Below are positions 34,598-43,590 of a DNA stretch of 64,000 nucleotides, piece by piece (positions within the stretch are counted from its first letter, which is position 1; every line of letters begins with the position of its first letter). Made by a program: the position numbers and the translations under genes. Location of the stretch: NCBI RefSeq assembly GCF_007097385.1, contig NZ_VJZS01000016.1, forward strand, positions 49,867 to 113,866. Reading direction: 5' to 3'. The notes beneath the pieces are model-generated. The model did no database searches. It was not told the origin of the DNA and saw only the letters and a list, made by a program, of their open reading frames with translations. This DNA comes from Flavobacterium sp. ZT3R18 (GTDB lineage Bacteria > Bacteroidota > Bacteroidia > Flavobacteriales > Flavobacteriaceae).

Positions 34598-36298
34598 ATG
34601 AAAAATTATAAAACCAATAAACTAATGAATATAAGAAATAAGGCATTCATCGTCGCCTCCTTTTTTATGACAATTGCAATCCTTACCTCCTGTAATGAGG
34701 ATCCTTTAGACAAAGCTCCTTTGGATTCTTATACGGATACAACCACATGGAATGACTTGAAACTGGCGGAAGCTTTCGCTAATAATCTTTATAACGTATT
34801 ACCAACTACCCAACACAATTGGAACACCAGAACAAATCGTAGCTGGGCTTTATCCACTTCTTGTGATGAAGCGTATAATAAATTTGACGATTATAATTCA
34901 TCGACCATTAATTCCGGGGCTCTCACACCAGACAATGCAGGCGATTTTGATATTTGGAAACCTACTTATTCCATCATTCAAAATTGCAACATATTTCTAT
35001 CCAAAATTGACAAAGTCCCTGGAGATGAAGCTTGGCGCAATCGGTTAAAAGGAGAAGTGCTTTTTTTAAGAGCGTATGCCTATTTTAAACTGACCAGTGA
35101 TTATGGAGGTGTGCCAATTGTTACTGTACCTTTTGATTTAAACAGCGATTTTAAAGTGGATCGTAGCACTTACGACCAATCGGTAGATTTTATTGCAACC
35201 GAGTTAGACAAAGCGGCAGATTTATTACCATTAACCACTTCTAGTCTTGGAAGAATCACAAAAGGTGCTGCTCTTGCCATAAAATCAAGAGTATTACTCT
35301 ATGCCGCCAGTCCACAATGGAATCCGTCTAATGACATCAGCAAATGGAAAAAAGCATCCGATGCCGCAAAAGCTGTAATTGATTTAAATGCCTATGAGCT
35401 TTACAACAAAAATTATCCTGATCTTTTTACCACTAATAATTCGGAGATTATTTGCTCCCGTTTGTCTAGCAAAGACCCACAGTGGAATGCTTTTAACGGT
35501 GTAGAAATGTTCAATTCCCCAAGTGGTTTTCACGGTTGGGCATCATTTGCGCCAAGCCAAGGTTTGATAGACGCTTATGGAACCGCAGACGGTAAAGACA
35601 TCACAGACCCAACATCAGGGTATGATCCTCAAAAACCTTATGTAAACAGAGATCCTCGTTTTTACAAAAACATTGTATACGATGGACGTGCCTATGGAAA
35701 ACCCGAATTTTGTCAAGATCGTTATGACGCTGGAAGTTCAAATAAAGCAGAATTTTATGAAGGCGGATTAGATTCTCCTCAAGGGTGGGATACTTGGAAC
35801 AATAGCGAAACTCGCTATACTTTCCGTAAATATTGTGACACTACGTATAATTTCAACAATGATACACAAACAAACAAAGCTTGGATCATTTCTCGTTTAG
35901 GCGAAATTTATCTAAATTACGCCGAAGCTCAATTCAAAACAGGAAACGCAAGTACCGCTATTCAGTATCTAAATATGATTAGACAACGTGCTGGAATAAC
36001 AGTTCCATTGGCAGGTCTTACCGGTACTGCCTTAGAAAATAAAATCCGTAATGAAAGACAAGTTGAATTATGCTTGGAAGGACATCGTTATTATGATGTA
36101 CGTCGTTGGAAAATAGCTGATGTAACAGAAAACAAGCCATTGATGGGTGTGGTTATCACCAAAAAAAATGATGGAACGAAGAGCTATACTTACACAAAAG
36201 TTCAAGATAGAATCTTCAAACCTCAACATTATTTATTACCTATCCCAAGGGATGAAATAAACAGAACAAGTCTTATTCAAAACCTAGGTTATAATTAA
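34598..36298 (+). CDS. SusD/RagB-type glycan-binding lipoprotein
   Basis: Surface lipoprotein that caps the SusC barrel and binds the glycan. It has 566 residues with a lipobox ILTSC near residue 32; an internal ATG at 34625 would give a shorter signal and is also plausible. The tetratricopeptide-like N-terminal half (RLKGEVLFLRAYAYFKLTSD and GRITKGAALAIKSRVLLYAA) and the C-terminal SusD signature (AWIISRLGEIYLNYAEAQFK, then IRNERQVELCLEGHRYYDVR) are both present. It ends with LLPIPRDEINRTSLIQNLGYN-like residues, a classical SusD end. A terminator follows, so the next enzyme gene is probably a separate or partly read-through transcript. Confidence 0.95.
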   Translation: MKNYKTNKLMNIRNKAFIVASFFMTIAILTSCNEDPLDKAPLDSYTDTTTWNDLKLAEAFANNLYNVLPTTQHNWNTRTNRSWALSTSCDEAYNKFDDYNSSTINSGALTPDNAGDFDIWKPTYSIIQNCNIFLSKIDKVPGDEAWRNRLKGEVLFLRAYAYFKLTSDYGGVPIVTVPFDLNSDFKVDRSTYDQSVDFIATELDKAADLLPLTTSSLGRITKGAALAIKSRVLLYAASPQWNPSNDISKWKKASDAAKAVIDLNAYELYNKNYPDLFTTNNSEIICSRLSSKDPQWNAFNGVEMFNSPSGFHGWASFAPSQGLIDAYGTADGKDITDPTSGYDPQKPYVNRDPRFYKNIVYDGRAYGKPEFCQDRYDAGSSNKAEFYEGGLDSPQGWDTWNNSETRYTFRKYCDTTYNFNNDTQTNKAWIISRLGEIYLNYAEAQFKTGNASTAIQYLNMIRQRAGITVPLAGLTGTALENKIRNERQVELCLEGHRYYDVRRWKIADVTENKPLMGVVITKKNDGTKSYTYTKVQDRIFKPQHYLLPIPRDEINRTSLIQNLGYN

Positions 36299-36384
36299 GG
36301 TTTCATTTTTAAGCACCCAATTTTTTAAGTATTTTGTTAGTATCAGTTGCGAAGTGAAATTTCAAAAAAACTGATGCGTTTTGT

Positions 36385-36419
36385 AAACCCACCATCTCAA
36401 TTGTGTGGGTTTGCTTTTT
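36385..36419 (+). terminator. Terminator after the susC-susD pair
   Basis: Arms AAACCCAC and GTGGGTTT around a 12-nt loop, followed by GCTTTTTA. It lies 86 nt after the susD stop. Confidence 0.7.
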
Positions 36420-36546
36420 AAAATTTTAGCCATAACCTAGAAAGGACGCACAATATCAAGGTATCGAACATATTTAATTAATCAACTATTGGTTTTCAGG
36501 CAAGTGTAGCCTGTAATTCCAGGAATTTTAAACATAAAATAATTAC

Positions 36547-37983
36547 ATGAAAAATGGTTTTATAATTATAGTCGCAAATTGCTGCATATTTTTTAATGCC
36601 TTTGGACAAAGTGAAGCGATCACCTTCAAGTCTTCAGATACTGCAATAGAAACAGCTTTTAACCGTGCAAAGACTATGGCTTTGAGTTACAAAGGAAATT
36701 CCAATGATCCAGTTGGTCCATGGTATGAAGCGGCATTACCCAGCCGCTCCGCTTTTTGTATGCGCGATGTAGCACACCAAAGCATTGGTGCCGAAATACT
36801 GGGGCTAAACAAGGAAAACAAAAACATGCTTTCCCTCTTTGCCAAAAATATTTCAGAAAACAAAGACTGGTGCTCCTACTGGGAAATCAATAAATATGGA
36901 GAACCAGCACCCGAAGATTACAGGAATGACAAGGAATTTTGGTACAATCTTGACAGTAATTTTGATGTCATGTTTGCCTGTTGGAGATTGTACTTATGGA
37001 CTGGTGATGAAACCTATATAAAGAGCTCTGAGTTTGAAAATTTCTTTGAAAAATCGGTTACCAAATATATCGACCGTTGGGTACTGGATGCGGATTCATT
37101 ATTGACCAGACCAGAATTCCCCAATGCTACAGTTCCGTTTAACAAGAAAGATGCTTTCCACAGCTGTCGTGGTCTGGCCTCTTATTCTGAAGGAATACCA
37201 ACTTTAAAAATGAGCGTGGATTTGGTCGCCGCAATTTACCGCGGATTGTTGACCTACTCCTCTATTTTGAAACTGAACGGCTATACTGAAAAAGGCGAAT
37301 TATACGAAAAAAAGGCAATGAAATACCACCAAAAAATAGAACAAATTTGGTGGGACAGCACAACTTCGACTTATAACACACTCTATACCAGTGATGGAAA
37401 ATTTAGCAAGGATGGAGGAGAGCTATTTTTATTATGGTTTGAAGCTTTGACAGATACAACCCGAACTCAAAAAACAATCGAACACATTATTTCAGAAAAA
37501 GGAAATGTTGAAAGCTCATCTTACCTTCCCTTTTTATTATTCAAATATGGATTTAAGGATAAAGCCTATGATTATATTTTGCATCTTACTGACCCTGCTA
37601 CCAAAAGAAGAGAATATCCAGAGGTTTCTTATGGCGTGATTGAAGGCATTGTACATGGCTATATGGGAATTGAACCAGATGCCACAAAAAAAATGGTAAC
37701 TACTTTGTATCGTGGAAAAATTGGAACTGCATCCGAAGTGGACAATCTGCCTGTTTTAAACACAGTGTTGAGTATAAAACAAGAGAGCCAAAAAACAACG
37801 TTTCATAACAAAGGCAACACTTCTCTACAATGGAGAGCCATATTTTCCGGAAATTATGATGCGGTATTTATAAATAATAAAAAAGTTGTTGCCCACCATA
37901 ATAAAGATGATAACGGGAATTCATTTACATTTGTTGATATCCCAGTTAACTCCAAACAACAAGTAAATGTCACTTGCAGATAA
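36547..37983 (+). CDS. Secreted six-hairpin-type glycosidase-like protein
   Basis: Protein of 478 residues that I cannot place in a numbered family. An N-terminal signal (MKNGFIIIVANCCIFFNAFG) is followed by repeated helices with aromatic and acidic residues typical of (alpha/alpha)6-barrel carbohydrate enzymes: PSRSAFCMRDVAHQSIGAEI (about residues 64-83), WYNLDSNFDVMFACWRLYLW, CRGLASYSEGIPTLKMSVDL and YPEVSYGVIEGIVHGYMGIE. The last 70 residues look like a small beta domain. Catalytic residues cannot be assigned; acidic residues in the MRDVAHQ and NLDSNFD segments are candidates. It follows SusD and precedes a second enzyme of the same fold class, so both probably cut the imported glycan in the periplasm. 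Confidence 0.75.
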   Translation: MKNGFIIIVANCCIFFNAFGQSEAITFKSSDTAIETAFNRAKTMALSYKGNSNDPVGPWYEAALPSRSAFCMRDVAHQSIGAEILGLNKENKNMLSLFAKNISENKDWCSYWEINKYGEPAPEDYRNDKEFWYNLDSNFDVMFACWRLYLWTGDETYIKSSEFENFFEKSVTKYIDRWVLDADSLLTRPEFPNATVPFNKKDAFHSCRGLASYSEGIPTLKMSVDLVAAIYRGLLTYSSILKLNGYTEKGELYEKKAMKYHQKIEQIWWDSTTSTYNTLYTSDGKFSKDGGELFLLWFEALTDTTRTQKTIEHIISEKGNVESSSYLPFLLFKYGFKDKAYDYILHLTDPATKRREYPEVSYGVIEGIVHGYMGIEPDATKKMVTTLYRGKIGTASEVDNLPVLNTVLSIKQESQKTTFHNKGNTSLQWRAIFSGNYDAVFINNKKVVAHHNKDDNGNSFTFVDIPVNSKQQVNVTCR

Positions 37984-38036
37984 TAATAAAATAAGTAAAG
38001 AGTTGGCAAAAAACTCATTCGAATGCTACTAATTTA

Positions 38037-40079
38037 ATGGGTACAAAAAAATTAAAAACAAATTTAATGAACAGTTCATTTAAGAAAAAACGAATACATT
38101 CTTTATTTGCCGTTATTGCACTTTGCTTTATAACCGGCAAATCATTTTCGCAGGAGGATAACCGCTGGCAAATCAATCCCGACGGTTCTATTTCTTGGCA
38201 AATAAATAACACCATTCCACATGACGATCATATCGAAATGAGTGGCAAAAAAATCTCTTGTATTCTCCGATATGGCGTAGCAACAGACGGGTCTTTTCAC
38301 GCCACCCGCAGCTTGGTGTGGCCTATGTTAAGAACCATTCCCAATAACACCCATGCAAGTCTTACCCGCCAATTTGCACAAGATGCCTTTGATCTGGTAA
38401 CGGTTAATTACAAACCCATCGTTGCCGAAAAAGTGGTTTCAATAACCCTCAACGGGACATTGCTTGTCAAAAGTAAAGCGGGTAACACCCTCGAACTAAC
38501 CAGACAATATTTCCCATCAACAACCTTATCTGGCTATTGCGAAATCTACACTATTAAAAATACCTCTGGAAAAACCTGCGCCGTAGAAATTCCAAAATCA
38601 AATGCTATATATACTTCAGATCCCGCAAAAGGAACCGAAGGCAGTTATGCTTTGCATGTAGATCTTTTTAATGAAGGCAATTTCAATCTTCAAGCAAATG
38701 ATGCGATTAGCTTTTCTGTTTTTTATTCTGGGGTAAAGGCAAATGAACAAGTACCATCAGTGAATACAGATGAGGAGAAAAACAAACGCCTAAAATTAAT
38801 CCATGACGTATGGGACAAACTTGTATTAGAAACGCCCGATCCTGTATTGAATACTGAATTTGCTTTTGCTAAAATTAGAGCTTCCGAAAGTATTTTCGAA
38901 ACCAAAGGTGGTCCCATGCACGGTCCAGGGGGAGAAGCCTATTATGCGGCCATTTGGGCCAATGACCAAGCAGAGTACATTGGACCTTTCTTTCCTTATT
39001 TAGGGTATGATTATGGCAACCATGCATCATTAAATGCCTACCTACAATTTGCAAGATTCATAAACAAAGAGTACAAACCCATTCCGAGTTCAATCGTTGC
39101 AGAAGGAACGGATGTGTGGGATGGCGCTGGTGATCGTGGTGACGGCGCTATGATTGCCTACGGAGCAGCCCGATATGTCCTTTCCAGAGGAAATGCAAAT
39201 GAAGCCAAACAATTATGGCCATTGATTGAATGGTGTTTGGAATACTGCCATAGAAAATTAAATGCTGAAGGTGTCGTAACTTCCGATTCTGATGAACTGG
39301 AAGGGCGTTTTCCTGCCGGAAATGCCAATCTCAATACTTCTTCTTTATATTATGACGCTCTTAATTCAGCTGTTTATCTAGGTCAAGCTTTAGGAAAAGA
39401 CGCGTCGCAACTTAAAACGTATAAAGCTCAGGCTGAAAAATTAAAAATAGCCATTTCCAACTATTTTGGTTCTAAAGTAGAAGGATTTGAAACCTACAAA
39501 TACTACAAAGAGAATGATATTTTACGAGCCTGGATATGCACGCCTCTTACGATGGGTATCTACAATCGAAAAGAGGGAACCATCGCAGCTTTATTTTCAC
39601 AAAGATTATGGACTCAAGATGGCCTTGCCAGTGCTGCCGGTGATAAAACATTTTGGGACAGATCGACTTTATATGCTTTAAGGGGTGTATTGGCAGCAGG
39701 AGAAACAGACAAAGCGCTGGATTTTTTACATTATTATTCCAATCGTCGTTTATTGGGCGACCATGTTCCTTATCCTGTGGAAGCTTTTCCGGAAGGAAAC
39801 CAACGCCACCTTTCGGCAGAAAGCGGATTGTATTGCAGGGTTTTTACCGAAGGACTGTTTGGTATTCGCCCTACTGGTTTACACAGTTTTAGTTTCACAC
39901 CACGTCTTCCTAGATCTTGGCCCGTAATGAAACTGCGTCATATTCATGCATTCGAACATGATTTTGACATTACTGTTGAAAGAGCGAATCAGAAACTAAA
40001 AATAACGGTATCTGATGGTAAAAAAGTAGTAATCAATAAAGTTATTAAAGATGGAGATGAGGTAAATGTTAATCTTTAA
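38037..40079 (+). CDS. Large secreted six-hairpin-type glycosidase-like protein
   Basis: Protein of 680 residues of unrecognised family. A start at 38067 (MNSSFKKKRIHSLFAVIALC) would give a cleaner signal peptide ending near KSFSQ; the longer start is kept because the frame allows it. The N-terminal 260 residues are beta-rich (WQINPDGSISWQINNTIPHD). An (alpha/alpha)6 domain follows: GGPMHGPGGEAYYAAIWAND, EGTDVWDGAGDRGDGAMIAY, DGLASAAGDKTFWDRSTLYA and a C-terminal beta part near FSFTPRLPRSWPVMKLRH. The layout resembles GH65/GH78-like clan enzymes. Acidic candidates are in IWANDQAEYIGPF and DGAGDRGDG. It ends the galactoside locus and a hairpin follows. Confidence 0.78.
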   Translation: MGTKKLKTNLMNSSFKKKRIHSLFAVIALCFITGKSFSQEDNRWQINPDGSISWQINNTIPHDDHIEMSGKKISCILRYGVATDGSFHATRSLVWPMLRTIPNNTHASLTRQFAQDAFDLVTVNYKPIVAEKVVSITLNGTLLVKSKAGNTLELTRQYFPSTTLSGYCEIYTIKNTSGKTCAVEIPKSNAIYTSDPAKGTEGSYALHVDLFNEGNFNLQANDAISFSVFYSGVKANEQVPSVNTDEEKNKRLKLIHDVWDKLVLETPDPVLNTEFAFAKIRASESIFETKGGPMHGPGGEAYYAAIWANDQAEYIGPFFPYLGYDYGNHASLNAYLQFARFINKEYKPIPSSIVAEGTDVWDGAGDRGDGAMIAYGAARYVLSRGNANEAKQLWPLIEWCLEYCHRKLNAEGVVTSDSDELEGRFPAGNANLNTSSLYYDALNSAVYLGQALGKDASQLKTYKAQAEKLKIAISNYFGSKVEGFETYKYYKENDILRAWICTPLTMGIYNRKEGTIAALFSQRLWTQDGLASAAGDKTFWDRSTLYALRGVLAAGETDKALDFLHYYSNRRLLGDHVPYPVEAFPEGNQRHLSAESGLYCRVFTEGLFGIRPTGLHSFSFTPRLPRSWPVMKLRHIHAFEHDFDITVERANQKLKITVSDGKKVVINKVIKDGDEVNVNL

Positions 40080-40135
40080 TAGAGCGACAAGAAAATTAAT
40101 AAATATACAAAGAGAACGAAAACCTTCTAAAACCC

Positions 40136-40167
40136 AAAAAATCGCTTTTTTCGAGGCGGTTTTTTAG
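40136..40167 (+). terminator. Terminator at the end of the galactoside locus
   Basis: Arms AAAAAATCGC and GCGGTTTTTT with a short loop, followed by a T-run. It lies about 57 nt after the stop codon. Confidence 0.7.
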
Positions 40168-40295
40168 ATTTTATTCCACTAAAAAAGACAATTTGTTGCA
40201 ATGAAATCCTCTAATATTTATTAAACACTATTAAATTACAATTAGCCATAAATTAAATCTATTGATCGTAAGGTGATTTATAAATCCAAACTAAT

Positions 40296-40303
40296 TATAT
40301 TTG
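40296..40303 (+). promoter_or_regulatory. -7 box before the small gene pair
   Basis: TATATTTG fits TAnnTTTG. The leader to the ATG at 40360 would be about 50 nt. The -33 element is unclear (GTG 20 nt upstream). Confidence 0.5.
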
Positions 40304-40359
40304 CACAATCAAAGTTATTCACAATTAGTATTATTTATTCACATTTTATATTCAGAAAG

Positions 40360-40536
40360 ATGAAAATTATTTCAAAATTCTCGAAAAAGGCAAAGCCCCA
40401 AACAAGTACCAATACTACAGGGAAAGATATCAAAAATATCGATTTTACTTGTAATATTGTTCATGTTGGTCACGTCTTAACTATAAGTGACATTAATAAA
40501 AATAGATCTAGTAAGTATAACTACCTTTCTTTTTAA
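40360..40536 (+). CDS. Unrecognised 58-residue protein
   Basis: Small protein of 58 residues that I do not recognise. The ATG at 40360 lies after the predicted promoter; the frame stays open upstream to 40273, but that part would precede the transcript start. It is basic at the N-terminus (MKIISKFSKKAKPQTSTNTT), then mixed (DFTCNIVHVGHVLTISDINK). One cysteine, no signal peptide and no membrane helix. It ends 17 nt before the next gene, so the two may be one unit. Its reality is supported by the promoter and spacing, not by family resemblance. Confidence 0.45.
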   Translation: MKIISKFSKKAKPQTSTNTTGKDIKNIDFTCNIVHVGHVLTISDINKNRSSKYNYLSF

Positions 40537-40553
40537 TATCGCTATTTTTATAA

Positions 40554-41129
40554 ATGATATTAAACGGCTACCACTATACCCCTAAGGGTAGCGATATTGA
40601 CTCAAATAACACTCCACTAGAACGCTTTACATTTAAATCCGATATTGTAAATCAACAATACATTGTTGAAGTACTTATACTTCAGCATGACATATATGTA
40701 GCCCAATTTTATCTTAAAAATCACAGATTATCAGGCAAAAGATTTAATCTTCTTTTAGACAATCCAAAAGAAAAGAATAATAAGCATGTTTTATACGTTT
40801 TAAATACTATTACAAATATTTGTTTAGAGATATATCGTAAAAACCCAAATGCTTCTTTTGGATTTATGGGCGCACCAACTTCGAAAGAATCAAATCCCAA
40901 AAAAAACAAAGCAAATATAAATCCTGATAGGACAATCAAAAACACTAAAAGACATAGAATATATTCTCTTTATGTAAAAAGATACTTTTCTCCTGAAAAG
41001 TTTACACATATTGTTTTTGACCAATCAAGTTGCTATTTACTAAAGAACAATTCAAATTCCAAATTAGACACTTCGCTTTCGAATGATTACCACAATCAAT
41101 TGATAAAAACTAAAATATCTAGTAACTAA
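40554..41129 (+). CDS. Unrecognised 191-residue protein
   Basis: Cytoplasmic-looking protein of 191 residues with no signal or membrane helix. The N-terminal part looks like beta strands (LERFTFKSDIVNQQYIVEVL). A lysine/asparagine-rich linker follows near 115-130. The second half contains NTKRHRIYSLYVKRYFSPEK and HIVFDQSSCYLLKNN, a pattern I have an impression of from small uncharacterised Bacteroidota proteins but cannot name. A/T-rich codons are slightly above the window average. It is downstream of a 58-residue gene, a layout that would also fit a small two-gene cassette. No function is proposed. Confidence 0.65.
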   Translation: MILNGYHYTPKGSDIDSNNTPLERFTFKSDIVNQQYIVEVLILQHDIYVAQFYLKNHRLSGKRFNLLLDNPKEKNNKHVLYVLNTITNICLEIYRKNPNASFGFMGAPTSKESNPKKNKANINPDRTIKNTKRHRIYSLYVKRYFSPEKFTHIVFDQSSCYLLKNNSNSKLDTSLSNDYHNQLIKTKISSN

Positions 41130-41218
41130 GAAAAAATAGTTTCCGATATAAATTCAAAGAATATTAATTTTTCCTCACAATAATTGAATGGTTGGGCAAT
41201 GGTCGGGCAGCTCTAAAA

Positions 41219-41264
41219 TAAAAAAGCCTGTAACACTTGATAAACAAGTAATTACAGACTTTTT
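41219..41264. terminator. Terminator of tRNA-Leu, usable in both directions
   Basis: Arms GCCTGTAA/TTACAGAC with an inner ACTTG/CAAGT, flanked by an A-run and a T-run. It follows the tRNA on the minus strand and the unknown gene on the plus strand. Confidence 0.75.
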
Positions 41265-41267
41265 ACG

Positions 41268-41347
41268 TACCCGGAGCCGGAGTCGAACCGGCACGGTTTC
41301 CCACAGGTGTTTGAGACCAGCGCGTCTACCAATTCCGCCATCCGGGC
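41268..41347 (-). tRNA. tRNA-Leu (anticodon CAA)
   Basis: Minus-strand cloverleaf of 80 nt without an encoded CCA end. Acceptor GCCCGGA pairs with TCCGGGT (first pair G-U). The D-arm has AATTGGTAGA, the anticodon loop is CTCAAAC (anticodon CAA, reads UUG), the variable arm is of the leucine type (TGGGAAACCG), and the T-arm is GCCGG-TTCGACT-CCGGC. The anticodon stem CTGGT/ACCTG has one apparent U-U mismatch at the second pair. Confidence 0.95.
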
Positions 41348-41507
41348 TTAGCAGACATGAAATGACAGACAGTCATTTCAACGCAATAAAGAGATAGTAA
41401 ATGTTAATTGCTATCTTTTCCTTTAACACGCTGCAAATGTAGAAAACATTTTTAAATATTCTAATAAAAATACTTAAAATTTTCCTTTCAGAGTTAATTT
41501 TATTTTC

Positions 41508-41515
41508 TAAATTTG
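41508..41515 (+). promoter_or_regulatory. -7 box of prs
   Basis: TAAATTTG fits TAnnTTTG, with a poor -33. The leader would be about 120 nt and shows no recognised riboswitch. Confidence 0.5.
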
Positions 41516-41636
41516 CACCTCGTTAAAAACGGAATACACAACTAACTACACCCGAGGTATTTATACTCTTCCGACTTTAAATAAATCATGAAGCCGAATT
41601 GTATGGAGCGCAGCGGAATAAAAACAACAAATTAAA

Positions 41637-42578
41637 ATGTCACACCTAGAACCAGAAGCTAAAATTTTTGCTTGTTCAAAAAGTGAGTATCTTGCAGAGA
41701 AAATCGCAAAAGAGTATGGTATCCCGATGGGAAAAGTTACTATGTCTACTTATAGCGATGGCGAATTTCAACCTTCTTACGAAGAATCAATCAGAGGCTT
41801 ACGTGTTTTTATTGTTTGCTCTACTTTTCCAAGCGCAGATAATTTGATGGAATTGTTGTTAATGATTGACGCAGCAAAACGCGCTTCAGCAAGACACATT
41901 ACAGCAGTAATCCCTTATTTTGGTTGGGCAAGACAAGACAGAAAAGACAAGCCAAGAGTTCCGATAGGAGCGAAACTAGTAGCTAATTTACTAGACGCAG
42001 CTGGAGCTACAAGAATAATGACTATGGATTTGCACGCAGATCAAATACAAGGATTCTTCGAGAAACCAGTAGATCACCTTTTTGCATCCACTATCTTTTT
42101 ACCGTATGTAGAAAGTTTAGGTCTAGACAATTTAATGATTGCTTCGCCAGACATGGGAGGATCAAAGAGAGCTTATGCTTATTCTAAATTCTTAAACTCT
42201 GAAGTAGTAATCTGTTACAAACAAAGAAAAGCAGCCAATGTTATCGAAACAATGGAGCTTATCGGAGAAGTAAGAGGTAAAAATGTAATCTTAGTAGATG
42301 ACATGATTGATACCGGAGGCACTTTGGCGAAAGCCGCCGATTTAATGATCGAAAAAGGAGCCTTAAGCGTAAGAGCCATTTGTACACACGCCATTTTATC
42401 CGGCGAGGCTTACGAGAAAATAGAGAATTCACAGTTGTTGGAATTAATCGTAACTGATTCAATTCCGTTAAAGAAACAATCTAACAAAATAAAAGTAGTG
42501 AGTTGTGCACCACTTTTTGCTGAGGTTATGCACATGGTGCACCACAACAATTCCATTAGCGGAAAGTTTTTGATGTAG
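41637..42578 (+). CDS. prs: Ribose-phosphate pyrophosphokinase
   Basis: Makes PRPP from ribose-5-phosphate and ATP, feeding purine, pyrimidine, histidine and tryptophan synthesis. It has 313 residues, the normal class I length. Signatures are YSDGEFQPSYEESIRG (ribose-5-phosphate/ATP region), YFGWARQDRKDKPRVPI (flexible loop), MTMDLHADQIQGFFEKPVDH, and the PRPP loop NVILVDDMIDTGGTLAKA (about residues 217-234). It is cytoplasmic. It lies upstream of rplY in the same direction with a 173-nt spacer of repeats. Confidence 0.97.
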   Translation: MSHLEPEAKIFACSKSEYLAEKIAKEYGIPMGKVTMSTYSDGEFQPSYEESIRGLRVFIVCSTFPSADNLMELLLMIDAAKRASARHITAVIPYFGWARQDRKDKPRVPIGAKLVANLLDAAGATRIMTMDLHADQIQGFFEKPVDHLFASTIFLPYVESLGLDNLMIASPDMGGSKRAYAYSKFLNSEVVICYKQRKAANVIETMELIGEVRGKNVILVDDMIDTGGTLAKAADLMIEKGALSVRAICTHAILSGEAYEKIENSQLLELIVTDSIPLKKQSNKIKVVSCAPLFAEVMHMVHHNNSISGKFLM

Positions 42579-42751
42579 AGCCCCCTAACCCCCTAAGGGG
42601 GAATTAGAAAGGTTAACTAAAAAACTATTAAGTGACCAGTAAAAAGTCATTAGCCATTAGCTAATCATTGAGACACTAGCTAATCACTAACAGCCAATAA
42701 CTAATCACTAATAAACAAGAGTTTAATTAATAACTATAATAAATATTTACA
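42579..42751. repeat. prs-rplY spacer repeats
   Basis: It has the palindrome CCCCCTAAGGGGG (42589-42601) followed by a degenerate run of TAGCTAATCACT/ACTAATCAC motifs (42650-42715). No gene was seen. Confidence 0.6.
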
Positions 42752-43363
42752 ATGAAATCGATTACAATTAAAGGATCAGAAAGAGAAAGCGTAGGTAAAG
42801 TAGCAACTAAAGCCTTACGTAATGCTGGATTGGTTCCTTGCGTATTATACGGAGGAAGTCAGGCAGTTCATTTTTCAGCGGAAGTTATGGCTTTCAAGAA
42901 CTTGGTTTACACTCCAAACGCGCACACAGTTGTGATTGAACTTGGAAACGGTAAAACATTCGACGCAATTTTACAAGATATTCAAGTTCACCCGGTATCT
43001 GACAAAATTTTACATATTGACTTCTTTCAAATTTTTGATGACAAAGAAATCACTATGGAAGTTCCAGTAAAAATCATTGGTAACTCAAAAGGAGTTATGG
43101 CAGGTGGAGATTTACGTTTGAACAACCGTAAATTAAAAGTAAGAGCTTTACCAAAAAATCTTCCAGATTTCGTTGAAGCTGACATTACTCCATTAGACAT
43201 GGGTAACAAATTATACGTTACTAAAGTGCCTGCTGAAAACTTCAAAATCATGCACCCAGACAATACAGTAATTTGTCAAGTGAAGATCTCTCGTGCGGCT
43301 ATGAAAGCAGCTCAAGAAGCAGCAAAAGCAGCAAAAGCTCCTGCTGGAAAAAAGAAAAAATAA
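42752..43363 (+). CDS. rplY: 50S ribosomal protein L25 (Ctc form)
   Basis: Binds 5S rRNA in the large subunit. It has 203 residues, the longer Ctc-type form with an N-terminal L25 domain (about 1-90: SITIKGSERESVGKVATKAL, LVPCVLYGG) and a C-terminal TL5-like beta domain (about 95-185: EVPVKIIGNSKGVMAGGDL). A lysine/alanine-rich tail (AAKAAKAPAGKKKK) ends it. It lies after prs, a frequent bacterial neighbour. It is followed by a clear terminator. Confidence 0.96.
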   Translation: MKSITIKGSERESVGKVATKALRNAGLVPCVLYGGSQAVHFSAEVMAFKNLVYTPNAHTVVIELGNGKTFDAILQDIQVHPVSDKILHIDFFQIFDDKEITMEVPVKIIGNSKGVMAGGDLRLNNRKLKVRALPKNLPDFVEADITPLDMGNKLYVTKVPAENFKIMHPDNTVICQVKISRAAMKAAQEAAKAAKAPAGKKKK

Positions 43364-43382
43364 TACTTTTTCAATCTATATC

Positions 43383-43418
43383 AAAAGCATCAGTTTCACA
43401 ACTGGTGCTTTTTTTTGG
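43383..43418 (+). terminator. Terminator of rplY
   Basis: Arms AAAAGCATCAGTT and AACTGGTGCTTTT around TCAC, followed by a T-run, 20 nt after the stop codon. Confidence 0.85.
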
Positions 43419-43590
43419 TTCAATCATAAATTGTGTGGCTAATTTTTTTAAATTTAATTTTTTTATGATTTTTAAATTAATGCAATGCAAATGCATAAAT
43501 CTATTAACGCAAAACGATAATAAAGGATTAATCCCATTTTATCTTCGATTTTACTGGTATAAAAAATACCCCGTCTCTTCGAGTAGTTTT

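Noticed and set aside
40273..40359. Upstream extension of the 58-residue frame
   Set aside because: It lies on and before the predicted -7 box, so it would not be transcribed from that promoter. The ATG at 40360 is preferred.
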